Assembly (NCBI GenBank): GCA_922989275.2
Contig: OV277872.1
Coordinates: 25,436,119-25,500,118 of the forward strand
Source: Gari tellinella
Taxonomy: Eukaryota > Mollusca > Bivalvia > Cardiida > Psammobiidae
Length of the DNA: 64,000 nt
Direction of reading: 5' to 3'
This document shows, one piece after another, positions 9,294 through 19,143 of this stretch (position 1 is its first letter; each line of letters opens with the position of its first letter). A program made the position numbers and the translations under genes. Below the pieces are notes generated by a model. That model saw only the letters and a program-made list of their open reading frames with translations, searched no databases and was not told where the DNA came from.

Positions 9294-10391
9294 TCAGCAA
9301 TTTCGGTGCCAAATAGCAAACATTTTCACAGGAGACACATTGTGGACGGAAAACACTGATTTCCTCCTGTATGTACAAAGATCAAATGTAAACCAATCGT
9401 CTGTTAGGAAACCAGGGAAGTCTACTACATGGTACCCGAGCCTCTCCATACAAAGTCCGAAATATACGTCTTCCAGGTGGAAGAACGGCACGTCAGGTGA
9501 CACGGCATACACTTCACGCGTCACATTCATACTTGTGACGTAGGCGGTGCCCGAGCAGAAATTCGGATACAAGCTTCCCGAGAAACTTCCGGCGGAAGCA
9601 TACCATTTAGATCCCTTGTTTCTTATTGGTCTTGTCTTTCCAAACCACGAGCCTCCTACGGCGTTTTGCAATAAGTCACCCTGGTTCCTCAACAGCCTAA
9701 GAACATGCTGTGTATTTATATAAACGTCGTCGTCGGTCTTTAGAACAAATGACGCGTGGTTGCAGTAGGTGGCTGCCACTTTGAGGCCCATTACAGTCTT
9801 ATACGTCAGATTCATGTAAGTGTCTAGGAAATCTTCTTTGATTATGTCATGATATATGTTGTTTTCTCGTATGATCATTCTTTTATGTTTGTCGTTGCGA
9901 ACTTCGCCGAGCAGGAACACGTGGCGGACGTTAGCTGTATTGTTCTTACTATAAGACAGCCACGTCCTTCTTATGGCGTGTCTAGCCCTCCAGTGGTCGT
10001 GTTCAGTTAGAACAACAATAAACAAATCTACCCGCTGTCCTTTGTAATACTGTCTACAGACGTGCTCATTGTTTATGATGTATTTAAAATCATGCTTGAA
10101 GCAACCGTTGCAACTAATTTCGCGAGTGTAGTCGCGAAAGCTGATTGTGTTTCCGCGGAAGAATACACCGTCATATGTGAAGCTGGCCGATATGTCAAAT
10201 ATGAATCGGGATACGAACGAGCCGTTGTAGACGGCCTTGTTTAGGACTATAACAACATTGCTGAAAACATAACCAAGCATCCATAGAATATAACAAAGAG
10301 TACACAAGGAGAATATTACTAATATCGCTTTCAAATTGAGGAAACGTAAACGGGTTATCCGGTGAAAATGGCGCTTAAATCTGAAAGCCAT
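9294..10391 (-). CDS. beta-1,3-galactosyltransferase-like protein (GT31), complete single exon
   Basis: 365 residues from the ATG at 10391; an in-frame GTG four codons earlier is not taken as the start. Residues 1-21 are basic cytoplasmic tail and 22-50 a signal anchor, so the product is a type II Golgi membrane protein. Catalytic-domain motifs of GT31 are in order: RRTW (141-144), EDFLDTYMNLTYKT (186-199), the metal-binding DDD (220-222, KTDDDVY), YPNFCSGTAYV (275-285) and EDVYFG (307-312). Several N-glycosylation sites are visible (NGS 56, NNT 150, NLT 194, NVT 289, NVS 351). Length and motifs match animal beta3-GalT/beta3-GlcNAcT enzymes, which transfer a sugar from a UDP donor in beta-1,3 linkage; the donor and acceptor cannot be deduced. 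The paralogue at 1-850 and the shared 5' flank show a tandem duplication. Confidence 0.92.
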   Translation of the reverse strand: MAFRFKRHFHRITRLRFLNLKAILVIFSLCTLCYILWMLGYVFSNVVIVLNKAVYNGSFVSRFIFDISASFTYDGVFFRGNTISFRDYTREISCNGCFKHDFKYIINNEHVCRQYYKGQRVDLFIVVLTEHDHWRARHAIRRTWLSYSKNNTANVRHVFLLGEVRNDKHKRMIIRENNIYHDIIKEDFLDTYMNLTYKTVMGLKVAATYCNHASFVLKTDDDVYINTQHVLRLLRNQGDLLQNAVGGSWFGKTRPIRNKGSKWYASAGSFSGSLYPNFCSGTAYVTSMNVTREVYAVSPDVPFFHLEDVYFGLCMERLGYHVVDFPGFLTDDWFTFDLCTYRRKSVFSVHNVSPVKMFAIWHRNC

Positions 10392-10525
10392 TCTTTGTTT
10401 CACTCGTGGTCTTTAGTTGTTCATCTCATGTGTCGATTTCCTCAAACTAATTGCAGATGGAAAGTTGTCCTGGAAAAAGAGATCAAAAGCAAAATATACC
10501 GCGTGAACGATAGACATTGCAATAT
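10392..10525 (-). other. 5' flank shared with the paralogous GT31 gene
   Basis: CTCGTGGT(C/G)TTTA..TTGT, GTGTCGATTT and GTCCTGGAA.A..AGA.CAAAAG recur at 851-985, so the duplicated block includes the leader and proximal promoter. Confidence 0.55.
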
Positions 10526-10599
10526 GGAATTAAGGTAACTATAACCTGTACGGTTTTTTTGAAATAGGACCAATGTCGGTCAATATCGGTACCCTATAT

Positions 10600-11362
10600 T
10601 TAATCCATTGAGTGAACATCAGCCGTTATATTTTCACGAGTGGCGAAGCCACGAGTGAAAATATAATAGTCTGATGTTCCCCAAATGGATTAAATTCAAT
10701 CTTAAACTGAAAAAAACACAGTAACTGTTATTCTATTTATTTGAAAGCGAAAGTACATTAGTATCCCGTGTTGAGCCCCAGGTCTTATGTCGAACACATG
10801 TGCGTGACAGTTGGCGGTACAATGACGTCACTTATTTATTGATTTGACGTCAACGGAATTACGTCGTTACTTCCGATCTTGAATTCGTGTTCTTCCGTTG
10901 AGTGATTCCGTTTTATTTATGCTTTTCGGTGGATTATTGGGGAAAAACAGTGGGTTATCACCTGATAATCCCACTGTTTCAAGCAGTGGCATTATCGTCG
11001 TGTGTGCTTCTTTTATGAATTTTCCCCGTAGGGCTCCCCAAGAATCGTAGTCAATCGTGACTTACCGTTCAATTCCGGCAGCCCGATTTGTCGCGAACCA
11101 CTCAACGGAACGACGTAATTCCGAATACGTCAAATCAATAAATCAGTGACGTCATTGTATGGAAAACAGTAACTTAGGGCTCGACACAGGATAAAAAATG
11201 CACTTTCGCTATCAATTGTCGAACAATTTTGTTTAAAAAGTGGCTTAAAAGCATAAATAAATAGAATAACTGTATTTTTTCACACATTGAATTTAATCCT
11301 TTTCGTGAACATTGCCATTCGTGAAAATATAACGTCTGCTGTTCACTCAATGGATTAAATTT
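10600..11362. mobile_element. long-terminal-inverted-repeat element containing fold-back FB3
   Basis: Outer ends TTTAATCCATTGAGTGAACA (10600) and TGTTCACTCAATGGATTAAA (11341-11360) are inverted. Inner arms also pair (ACTGTTATTCTATTTATTT / AAATAAATAGAATAACTGT; TTATTTATTGATTTGACGT / ACGTCAAATCAATAAAT). Inside the left end, 10618-10668 is a tight hairpin, TATATTTTCACGAGTGGCGA AGCCACGAGTGAAAATATA. ACGTCA motifs are frequent (10824-10866, 11119-11154). No coding region. Confidence 0.6.
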
Positions 11363-11369
11363 CGATCTT

Positions 11370-11613
11370 ACACTACAAGTATATTCTTTCCCAATAAACG
11401 CGTTTACGCTAAAACTATTATTTCCAGTGCAAACAGTTCGGAGCCTGTTCAGACGCCGGGTAACCCGGCGTCTGATCAGGCTCCAAACTGTTTGCCACTC
11501 AGAGAAAAATGAAGTCAAAATTGTCAAAAAGTTGTCCTTTTCTATATTTTAATGTTTTGCGTTTGCGTTTCGTTTGCGTTTAAATGGGAAAGAATAACAC
11601 ATTCTCCACTGTA
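11370..11613. mobile_element. MITE family C, left end degraded
   Basis: TATTCTTTCCCAATAAACGC, core II with a 5' GAGCCTGTTCAGACGCCGGG, GTTTGCGTTTAAATGGGAAA and right end CATTCTCCACTGTA. The left TACAGTGGAGAA is lost, probably at the border with the preceding element. Confidence 0.75.
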
Positions 11614-12058
11614 CGTGTACATATATAGTGCGTTCGGTGATTCCCATCAACCCCACAGACATTCTGATAGTGCAAAGGCTCTGGGGCTTAATTGGCATAT
11701 TGGATGCTTTTGTTTATTTGACCGAGATTTAACTCCCTCCCCCAATGCCAAGACCAAAAAGGAAGGAATATCGGTGTTTTTGATCCCACGTGCTGCTTTG
11801 CACTAAGTTAAATAAGCCATAAGCATCTACCTGAAATTATCCCTCATTATTATCTCATCTCACCTCATCCTTCATCGGCGTTATATGACGTATTCAGTGT
11901 CGCAGTGCCGTAAAACCCAATCTCACCCATCTATTCTCGTCAATTGACGGCTGTAGCGAACCATGCTGGAGCAAAGTTCGATACGTTCCTTCATTTGACG
12001 ACAATTTTCTACGTTGAACATTAATATTGGTCGACATTGACCCGATCTCATTAGGTAC
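11614..12058. other. no gene recognised
   Basis: Unique-looking sequence. The last 30 bp hold an inverted copy of the dispersed AATGAGATCGGGT repeat. A 255-base open frame here begins in the C element and has no recognisable domain. Confidence 0.4.
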
Positions 12059-12419
12059 TACAGTGTTCCCTCTCTACAGCGACACCCAAACGGAGACAAA
12101 AAGTGTTTGTGTTGTACGGATGGAGTCGTTATAGGGAGGTAATCTACTTACATTTGCAAACAGTTTAAATCCAGACCAGACGCCGCGTTACGCGGCGTCT
12201 GATCTGGATTCAAGCTGTTTGTCACTCGTCATTAAGGTTTTTTTTGTCAAAAGGTAAAAAATGTAACTTTGAGAAAAGCAGCAGACGACAATTTTAAGCA
12301 GACGATATTGCAGCAGTGAAAAGGCTGGACATAAATGTCTCGTTTGGGGAACAGCGGCAATGGTCGTTGTAAGGAGGGAGTCGTTGTTGGGAGGGCCGTT
12401 GTAGAGAGGGAGCACTGTA
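12059..12419. mobile_element. MITE family F, complete
   Basis: Ends TACAGTGTTCCCTCTCTACA / TGTAGAGAGGGAGCACTGTA are a clear inverted pair with TA borders. The centre is core II: TTTAAATCCAGACCAGACGC..GATCTGGATTCAAGCTGTTT with loop TTA. Best preserved F copy. Confidence 0.85.
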
Positions 12420-12477
12420 CCTTACATGCTATTCTTTCCCAGTTTTTACTCAGAGAAATTATGACCATTGCACACAA

Positions 12478-12727
12478 TTAATCCTTTCATGATCAAATTA
12501 TCCGGGAGAGTTTTACCCATTCACCGCTTTATTGTCGTCTGCTTCAATATTGCTGTCTACAAGACAGGTCTCATAGTAGTTAGATTTAAGGTTGTATGCC
12601 TTAATAAATATCGATTAGAGTGTCAAACAGTTTGGGTTCTAATCAGACGCCGCGTTACGCGGCGTCTGATCAGGACCCAAACTGTTTGCAAACGCGCTTT
12701 ATGACATCATTGAGAGTGAAAGGGTTA
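12478..12727. mobile_element. MITE family B (core II hairpin), complete
   Basis: A 250-bp element with ends TTAATCCTTTCATGATCAAA and AGAGTGAAAGGGTTAA. It has a TTACCCATTCACCG..TTATTGTCGTCTGC block and the hairpin CAAACAGTTTGGGTTCTAAT..ATCAGGACCCAAACTGTTTG around GCCGCGTTACGCGGC. Reference copy for B. Confidence 0.8.
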
Positions 12728-12861
12728 ACAGTCATTTAACAGACTCCCAATATAAGGCTCAAACTGTTCTTACATTCAGTATGATTTAAGTACAATCAAC
12801 ATGTTAATAGCTGCTGTTTTCTCGATTTCTATTGTGTTTGGTTTTGTTTCACAAGTTTTAC

Positions 12862-13169
12862 CCACAGGTGCCAGACACATGCTTTGCCCCAATATATCAC
12901 CTCAAAACACAAATAAAGAGAATAAAACCATAAAAACACCCTCTCCTATGACCAAACACCATATTCTGACCTAAAGCTCATTTTTAAAAAAAAAATTTTT
13001 TTTTTATAGTATATACGGTATATACTATAAACATTTTTTTTTTTTTAAAATGAGCTTTAGGTCAGAATATGGTGTTTGGTCATAGGAGAGGGTGTTTTTA
13101 TGGTTTTATTCTCTTTATTTGTGTTTTGAGGTGATATATTGGGGCAAAGCATGTGTCTGGCACCTGTGG
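12862..13169. mobile_element. near-perfect 308-bp palindrome inserted in a family B element
   Basis: Arms of about 120 bp (12862-12983; 13050-13169) appear perfectly complementary: CCACAGGTGCCAGACACATG..GAGCTCATTTT against its reverse. The AT-rich spacer holds TATAGTATATACGGTATATA. Flanks (AGTTTTAC left, CTCTTACCGCCAAATTATAG right) belong to a B-family element. Arm identity suggests a young insertion or continued arm correction. A target duplication (TTTTA-like) is uncertain. Confidence 0.8.
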
Positions 13170-13382
13170 TTTTATCGTCTTCCTTATTCCTCTTACCGCC
13201 AAATTATAGTCGTCGTCTGTAATATTTTCAAAGTCAGATTTCGGGCAGTGTTTTACTGAAGAAGTTTCACGAGTTTCAAACAGTTTGGATCCTGATCAGA
13301 TGCCGCGTAACGCGGCGTCTGATAAGGATCCAAACTGTTTGCAAAACCGCCTTTTGGCGACGTTGGCAGTGAAAGAGTTAAA
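13170..13382. mobile_element. MITE family B, right portion
   Basis: CTTACCGCCAAATTATAGTC, core II GTTTGGATCCTGATCAGATG..TCTGATAAGGATCCAAACTG with CGCGTAACGCGG, and right end TTGGCAGTGAAAGAGTTA. The left end lies before the palindrome insertion. Confidence 0.7.
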
Positions 13383-13428
13383 AAGAAAAGAATAATAGCA
13401 TTTTTCCCGCCATAATAATATAGTACAG

Positions 13429-13806
13429 TGAAACCCCTCTAAACCGGACATGTTTGGGGACAACAAAAATGTCCGGTTTAGAGGGGCTTCCGGTTTAGAG
13501 GGTTTTTAACCTTTTAAACAATTGTTTCTAGTATGGAAGATGGCTGACCACTTAAAGCAGGTTTAAAGTAAAGCAGAATGCGCCTTCGGGCGCATTCTGC
13601 TTTACTTTCAACCTGCTTTAAACTATCATCTGCAAGAAAGAATAAACTATTTTCTTCAGTGTAGGAATAAATAAAAGAAGTAAAAAGGCGCTATTATGGT
13701 GTAATGGGTAAAAATAAAGAAGGGTTGGAAACGGGACCAAAGCTTTTGTCCGGTTTAGAGAGAATTCCGGTATTAAGAGGTTCCGGTTTAGAGGGGTTTC
13801 ACTGTA
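13429..13806. mobile_element. pogo/Tigger-like MITE interrupted by a family A element
   Basis: Ends TACAGTGAAACCCCTCTAAA / TTTAGAGGGGTTTCACTGTA with TA borders, and repeated TCCGGTTTAGAGGG blocks inside. The sequence is split by a family A copy at about 13507-13712. Classification rests on the CAGT..CCTCT..A terminus style and TA target. Confidence 0.7.
13507..13712. mobile_element. MITE family A nested in the pogo-like element
   Basis: Core I is complete, CTTAAAGCAGGTTTAAAGTA..GCGCCTTCGGGCGC..CTTTCAACCTGCTTTAAA, with right end TGGTGTAATGGGTAAA. It lies between two halves of the 13429-13806 element, so it arrived later. Confidence 0.7.
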
Positions 13807-13944
13807 TACGGCTTTGTACTTTTCCAATAAAATTCAGCATTATATATGACTGTAAACATTGCCGGGAGATGACGTTATTTATTACCCCGGGTATAAACGA
13901 AACACAAGTAGATTTTATATGTTGAAAATGATAGCGATTACTCT

Positions 13945-14085
13945 GAATAGCAAACGGTTTGGAGCTTGAACAGATGGTAGGTGACCCGGCGTCTGATCTG
14001 GTTTCTGTTTGCAATGAATTTATTTATTTTAGAACAAATGCTTATTTGCGAAAGAAAAACGTTTTCTCCACTGTACATGTATAAA
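13945..14085. mobile_element. MITE family C, decayed
   Basis: GCAAACGGTTTGGAGCTTGA, GACCCGGCGTCTGATCTGG, GTTTGCAATGAA and right end AACGTTTTCTCCACTGTA. Half of the stem is altered. Confidence 0.6.
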
Positions 14086-14202
14086 AAAATTATAATGTTA
14101 CAACCCTAAAACGATTAACTTACCATACTTGTAATCCCAATGGAAGTAGATCCATCTAAAATAGTCAGAAAAAGTAAATCATATAGTAAAGGACTACAGG
14201 TT

Positions 14203-14444
14203 TAGGAAGGTTATTTTGGGTAAAATTTTTCGTGCATATAACTTTCAAAAACAAAGCTTGGACCCCAAGGTTATAAAGCGTTTGAGTTGAGTCTGAGTTT
14301 GTTCTCAAGTATTTGATTGGTCAGATTTGAGCCTAGGCTCAAATCTGACCAATCAAATGCTTGAGACCGACTTTAGGCCCAACTCAAAGCTTTGTTTTTG
14401 AACGTTATATGCACGAAAAATTTTACCCAAAATAACCTTCCGCA
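14203..14444. mobile_element. large palindromic fold-back (240 bp)
   Basis: Outer arms GGAAGGTTATTTTGGGTAAA..CATATAAC and its complement GTTATATGCACG..AATAACCTTCC. Middle arms AAAAACAAAGCTT/AAGCTTTGTTTTT; centre GGTCAGATTTGAGCC/GGCTCAAATCTGACC. A fragment of the centre recurs at 2740-2800. Confidence 0.75.
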
Positions 14445-14563
14445 TTGCAGCCTGAATGTTGACATGTTCGGACACACTACTATCATACGAAGAAGATAGT
14501 CAAACAAACTACAGATAAAACAAAGCTATCTGTTAAAATCCTTTCGCGACCAAGATGTCCTCA

Positions 14564-14806
14564 TATAACCCGTTCCCTCTCATTGACGCTTAAAAGTACA
14601 CTTGCAAACAGTTTGGATCCTGATCAGACGCCGCGTAACGCGGCGTATGATCAAGATGCAAACTTTTTCACACTCGTTTTGAAATTTCTCCAGTTACTGC
14701 CGTTTTTAACATTGAAACGATATTGCAAACAACAAAATTGAAGCAGACGACAATGAAACGGCGAAGGGGTAAAAGTCTCACGAAACATTTGGCAGTGAAA
14801 GGGTAA
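14564..14806. mobile_element. MITE family B
   Basis: AACCCGTTCCCTCTCATTGA, core II with CAGACGCCGCGTAACGCGGC (one arm diverged), GAAGCAGACGACAATGAAAC, GGTGAAGGGG-like block and right end TTTGGCAGTGAAAGGGTA. Confidence 0.75.
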
Positions 14807-14924
14807 AACACATTACCACCTGGTCGTGCTTATTATATTTTCAATTTTCTTTAATACACTCAGTTCATGATTTTACATGAAAACTTTTAGAGTTTGGGCA
14901 ACTTGAATGAAACATATCGATACC

Positions 14925-15038
14925 AGTATCAAACAGTATGTGTTCTGATAAGACGCCGCGTTAATCGGCGTCTGATCAGAATCAAAACTGTTTACGAATT
15001 TATGTTTACTTTGGACAAGGCAGTGAAGATGTTAAACA
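14925..15038. repeat. family B fragment (hairpin plus right end)
   Basis: CAAACAGTATGTGTTCTGAT..GACGCCGCGTTAATCGGCGT..ATCAAAACTG, then AAGGCAGTGAAGATGTTAAA. The left part is missing or unrecognisable. Confidence 0.6.
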
Positions 15039-15350
15039 CCAACTACAATGTACTGAATATATGTCATTAGGTGACATTTTATCATATAGTGGCATTATGT
15101 GTCCTTTCTCCGCGTGTACTTGAGTACGACACAAGTGACCAACACTTTGAATACTGACCATACCACGGATATATATCCGAACCGTCTGCAAAAGTTTGAA
15201 TATTGTGTCTTCCGTTTTAGATATATCTATCAAACCTTAATATAAATACCTGTGTTGTTAGGTATTGTTTATCCGTATACAAAGCACGCAGGCGAGTTTA
15301 GTTGACACTACAGATATGTTACAGCAGAGGCATTGCTCGCACAACTTTTC

Positions 15351-15546
15351 CAGGCCTGCCATTTCTCCGGATTTTAACGAAATATTCGGCTTTTTATCCT
15401 AGTAGAATAAGATGGTAGCTTAAAGTAGGCTGAAAGTAAAGCAGAATGCGCCATAAGGCGCATTCTGCTTTATTTCAACCTTCTGCTTGATAAATAGAAA
15501 ATTTGGAAATGTTAGGATTTTTCATGATCAACTTATGGCAGCCCTG
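15351..15546. mobile_element. MITE family A2 (core I hairpin, CAGGGCTGCCAT ends)
   Basis: Ends CAGGCCTGCCATTTCTCCGG / TATGGCAGCCCTG differ from family A, yet the centre is the same core I hairpin (TTAAAGTAGGCTGAAAGTAA..GCGCCATAAGGCGC). Related A2 copies are at 19144 and 29519. Confidence 0.75.
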
Positions 15547-15685
15547 TCTTTCCAACATAGAAACTAAGAAACACCTTTTCACACATCTACATATTTCTCA
15601 TAAAATATTTTTGGACGTGTTTCTATGTCCTTATAAAGGGCCATGGATTTTTTGTCTGCACCGACAAGTGATTGATGACGACAGT

Positions 15686-15760
15686 ATGTTCCGAATGAGA
15701 TCGGGTCAACCTCGGTCAATATCGGTACTCTACGTAAAGGCATTCTAGGCTACTGTCAGT
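15686..15760. repeat. dispersed AATGAGATCGGGTC repeat
   Basis: CGAATGAGATCGGGTCAACC, TCGGTCAATATCGGTACTCT, ACGTAAAGGCATT. Matches pieces at 1766, 10562, 12030 (inverted) and 28566. Confidence 0.45.
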
Positions 15761-15866
15761 CTTACCGGATCAAGCTCGAGCAAGGTCCATTAGTTGACGA
15801 AAAGGACCGACCTCTCTGCAAAGAGAACCGACATTTGCCTGATCACAATGTGGACACATAATTATA

Positions 15867-16200
15867 CTTCAGTGCTCCCTCCTTACAACGCCCCTTTTAA
15901 CAACGACTCCCTTCTTACAACGACCCTTACCGCAGTTCCTTAAACAGGACAATTATGGCTTACGCTTTTACTGCTGCAATATAGCGTCTGTTTAAAATTT
16001 TCGTCTGAGGTTTTTCTCAACGTGACATAATGGACATTTTGACGAGTGACAAACAGCTTGAATCCAGATCAGATGCCGCGTTACGTTATTCAAGCTGTTT
16101 GCAAATGTAAGCCAATGTCCCTCCCTATAACGATTCCCTCCGAACAACGCACACAATGTTTGTCTTCCATTGGGTTTCGTTGTAGAAAGGGAGCACTGTA
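15867..16200. mobile_element. MITE family F, hairpin half deleted
   Basis: Left end CTTCAGTGCTCCCTCCTTAC, right end GTAGAAAGGGAGCACTGTA. The core reads CAAACAGCTTGAATCCAGAT..GCCGCGTTACG and then jumps to TTCAAGCTGTTTG, so part of the second arm is lost. Confidence 0.75.
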
Positions 16201-16280
16201 CATGTACCTTAAACCTTTGTGCTGATTCCAAACACGAGCATTGTTGTATCAATTTTATAGACAGGGGTACTCTAGTTAGC

Positions 16281-16470
16281 TAAACTCTTTCATCTTTGAC
16301 ATATTAACCACATTAGTGGCTTACCACGAGCATAATAGTTATTTGCAAACGGTTTGGATCCCAATAAGACGCCGCGTAATTCAAATCAATATATATAAAT
16401 TTTAAATTTGAGAAATAAAATAAGACGCCAATTCAAAGTATATGACGTCGTAGCGGCAAAGGGATTAACA
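16281..16470. mobile_element. MITE family B, half hairpin
   Basis: AAACTCTTTCATCTTTGAC, TTGCAAACGGTTTGGATCCC, AAGACGCCGCGTAA and then AT-rich sequence instead of the second arm. Right end GGCAAAGGGATTAACA. Confidence 0.55.
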
Positions 16471-16602
16471 TGTAATCAGCTATGCACTGACAATTATTTA
16501 TAATGCTTGTATCAACTAGAGTGGAGCCTGATCAGATACCGATATTCCCTTCTGTACCATCTCGAAGCAGTAATAGTTATATCTGTTACTGCTTCGAGGT
16601 AC

Positions 16603-16850
16603 CATACAGTGGAGTGGGGACGTTATTCTTGACCCAATAAACGCGTTTATACTAAATCAATTATTTCCATTGCAAACAGTTAAGAACCAGAACACTCAAA
16701 GCGCATTCGTTAGTTAAAAGAAATGAAGTACAGACTCAATGTAATGAAATACAGAAAAAGTCAGATTTTAGAAATTTCTGATAATTATTCTTATCTGAGT
16801 GGCAAACATTTAACAGCGGTTAACCGATCTGGCTTCAAATTGTTGACTAT
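16603..16850. mobile_element. MITE family C, decayed
   Basis: TACAGTGGAGTGGGGACG left end, ATTCTTGACCCAATAAACGC, TTATTTCCATTGCAAACAGT, then degraded core and no clear right end. Confidence 0.6.
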
Positions 16851-16949
16851 TGACATATACATGTAATGGTAGCATAAGCACGCTTACTGGGAACTAATTC
16901 AACGTCGTTCCCAAATGTGTGTATACCTGCGTCTAACCCTGTCGTGGTC

Positions 16950-17322
16950 AAAGTTATCGTGAAGTATTTTACCTTTTCACCGACATATTGTCGTCTGATT
17001 CAATGTTGTTTTTGTTGTTTTTGTTTGTTAACGTCCGTTTCTGCCATCTATGGGCATGTCTACCATGTCGTTTTCAAGTTGGATTTAAGGTGGTATGACT
17101 GAAGAAATTTTCAAAATGAGTGTCAAACAGTTTAGATCCTAATCAGACTCCGCGTTACGCGGCATCTGATCAGGATCCAAATTGTTTGACACTCGTTTTG
17201 AAATGTCTTCAGTCATATTGCCTTATTTGAAACGACATTGCAGACAACAAAATTGAAGCAGACGACAATGAAACGGTGAAGGGGTATAACACTCACGAAC
17301 AATTTGGCAGTGAAAGGGTTAA
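16950..17322. mobile_element. MITE family B, extended palindromic form
   Basis: Besides core II (CAAACAGTTTAGATCCTAAT..ATCAGGATCCAAATTGTTTG), outer blocks are also inverted: TTTTCACCGACATATTGTCG at 16974 against ACAATGAAACGGTGAAGGGG at 17265, plus AAGTTGGATTTAAGGTGGTA. Right end TTGGCAGTGAAAGGGTTAA. It shows that B is itself a nested palindrome. Confidence 0.75.
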
Positions 17323-17654
17323 TAACTGGTGGTTACTGCATGTCTGAGAGTTTCCTTATATCATATTGATACTGATATCCTTTTCAAACAACCTGGATCC
17401 AAACCGTTTGACACATATATTCTCAATATACAAAGGACAAGGTTCACGAAGCCTCCGTTTTGGTCCAGTAAAAATCAATTTTTCAAACAATATTTGTTAT
17501 CGTTATTTTCTCTTTATTTGTCAATTTCATATATTAACACTTCATATTATACAAAACTCAACCCAAATTAATATTTTGACAATTTTAGTTTCTTATTAAT
17601 GAACAATTGTCAAACATTGAATTTCGGTTGTGTTTTGTGTATAATATAAAATAC

Positions 17655-17880
17655 ACGTGATGTATGCGTTATTTTCCAAACAAATACAGTAGCTATTTGT
17701 ATTTAAAGCGACTGGTATATGGGATAACATTATTGAATAAAAATTAGAAAATATATATAAAAACCACCAAAGTTTCTTACCTTCTTGATATGTTGATCGA
17801 AACATGCACATCATATAAAATCATACGATACTTGTGATGAATGTTTATCACCCAAGCACGGATCCAGCTAAGCTTTCTGA
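17655..17880 (-). repeat. dispersed 240-bp repeat, copy 2
   Basis: Partner of 2886-3125; shares TTATTTTCCAA, TAGAAAATATATA, CTTGATATGTTGATC, ATATAAAATCATACGATAC, TGATGAATG and AGCTAAGCTTTCT. The surrounding 17330-18028 is AT-rich with no recognised gene. Confidence 0.45.
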
Positions 17881-18029
17881 GTGTGTTTACTGTTTAATTG
17901 CACACTTGACCCTTTACCAAATTGACAAACTCCACTTACGGTGCAATTTTTTTTATTCTTTCTCAAACGAATCGCAAACGCAGCATTGAAAAACAATGGT
18001 TATAGAAAAAGTTAACGAGATTGTGTATG

Positions 18030-18264
18030 TAACCCATTACCCCATAAAAACGCCTTTTCACGCCTTTAATTTATTCCTCTACTAAAGAAAATATTACAAA
18101 TAAGAATCATAAGAAGTTTTTTCTATATTCTAGCAGATAATAGCTTAAAGCAGGCTGAAAGTATAGCAGAATGCGCCTTAAGGCGCATTCTACTTTACTC
18201 TCAACCTGCTTTAAGTAGTAACCTATATACAATACTAGAAACAGGCTATTGGGTAATGGGTTAA
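18030..18264. mobile_element. MITE family A, complete
   Basis: Ends TAACCCATTACCCCATA / GGGTAATGGGTTAA. Core I TTAAAGCAGGCTGAAAGTAT..GCGCCTTAAGGCGC..CTCTCAACCTGCTTTAAG. Confidence 0.8.
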
Positions 18265-18511
18265 ATGGCACATATGCAGTTTGGAGCTTGCTTTTAAAGA
18301 CGCTGTGTAAACCGATCTCTGATATTGTTCCACACTTCGTAATTTCACATAAACGCATTTTTGGGGATGGATAGTATGTTTTCCACTGGACGTTCTTCAA
18401 ATGAATAACCATTGATGGTGTTGAAAATATAGCAGCTAAACACAAGACGAAAATAAAGCAGAAATATCCGTATATGACGTTTTCTTATTTAGTTTCATCT
18501 TGCTACTAAAG

Positions 18512-18761
18512 TACAGTGGAAATTCTGTTATTCTGTCCCAATAAACGCGTTTACGCTAAATCTATTATTTACAGTGCAAACAGTTTTGAGCCAGATCAGA
18601 CGCCGGGTAACCCGGCGTCTGATCAGGCTCCAAACTGTTTTCCACCAAGATAAACATGAATTATCAGAATTGTCCAAAAGTTGTACTTTTCTACGTTTTA
18701 GTGCTTTGCGTTTGCGTACGTTTGCCTTTAAACGGGAAAGAATAGCATATTCTCCACTGTA
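18512..18761. mobile_element. MITE family C, complete
   Basis: Ends TACAGTGGAAATTC / ATTCTCCACTGTA, opposite orientation to the 3256 copy. Stem GAGCCAGATCAGACGCCGGG TAA CCCGGCGTCTGATCAGGCTC. Confidence 0.8.
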
Positions 18762-18892
18762 CTAAAGTACATGTAGTAATTTTCCTTAGATACTATTGGA
18801 TATGATGATTTGCACTTCGGCTAATTCTATACTATAAAAAATCATTCTAATGATCCTAGTATTAAAAATATAATTCATTCACTCCAGAAACG

Positions 18893-19040
18893 TTTAAACC
18901 CTTTCCTCCCTGAAACCGGATATGAACAATTCTAATTTTCAGTTTAGTAAAGCCCATTTTAGACTTTTTAGGGTTGATCTTTATAATATATGTCAAAATG
19001 ATAAACAGTGCAGACCCTAATCAGAAGGCTCCTTAAGGAC
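18893..19040. repeat. family E fragment
   Basis: TTTAAACCCTTTCCTCCCTG, TTCAGTTTAGTAAAGCCCAT, AAACAGTGCAGACCCTAATC, AAGGCTCCTTAAGG. The second arm is missing. Confidence 0.55.
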
Positions 19041-19143
19041 GTATCATCATCAAAATTCAATATGACATTGTATTGCTACGACAACCTATATGGGTATTAT
19101 AATAGTGTTGTATTCCTATACGAAGTCATTGTATACAGTGAGA

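Noticed and set aside
10062..10244. 60-codon plus-strand frame inside the GT31 gene
   Set aside because: Antisense to a well-supported coding region; the same strand has no supporting signal.
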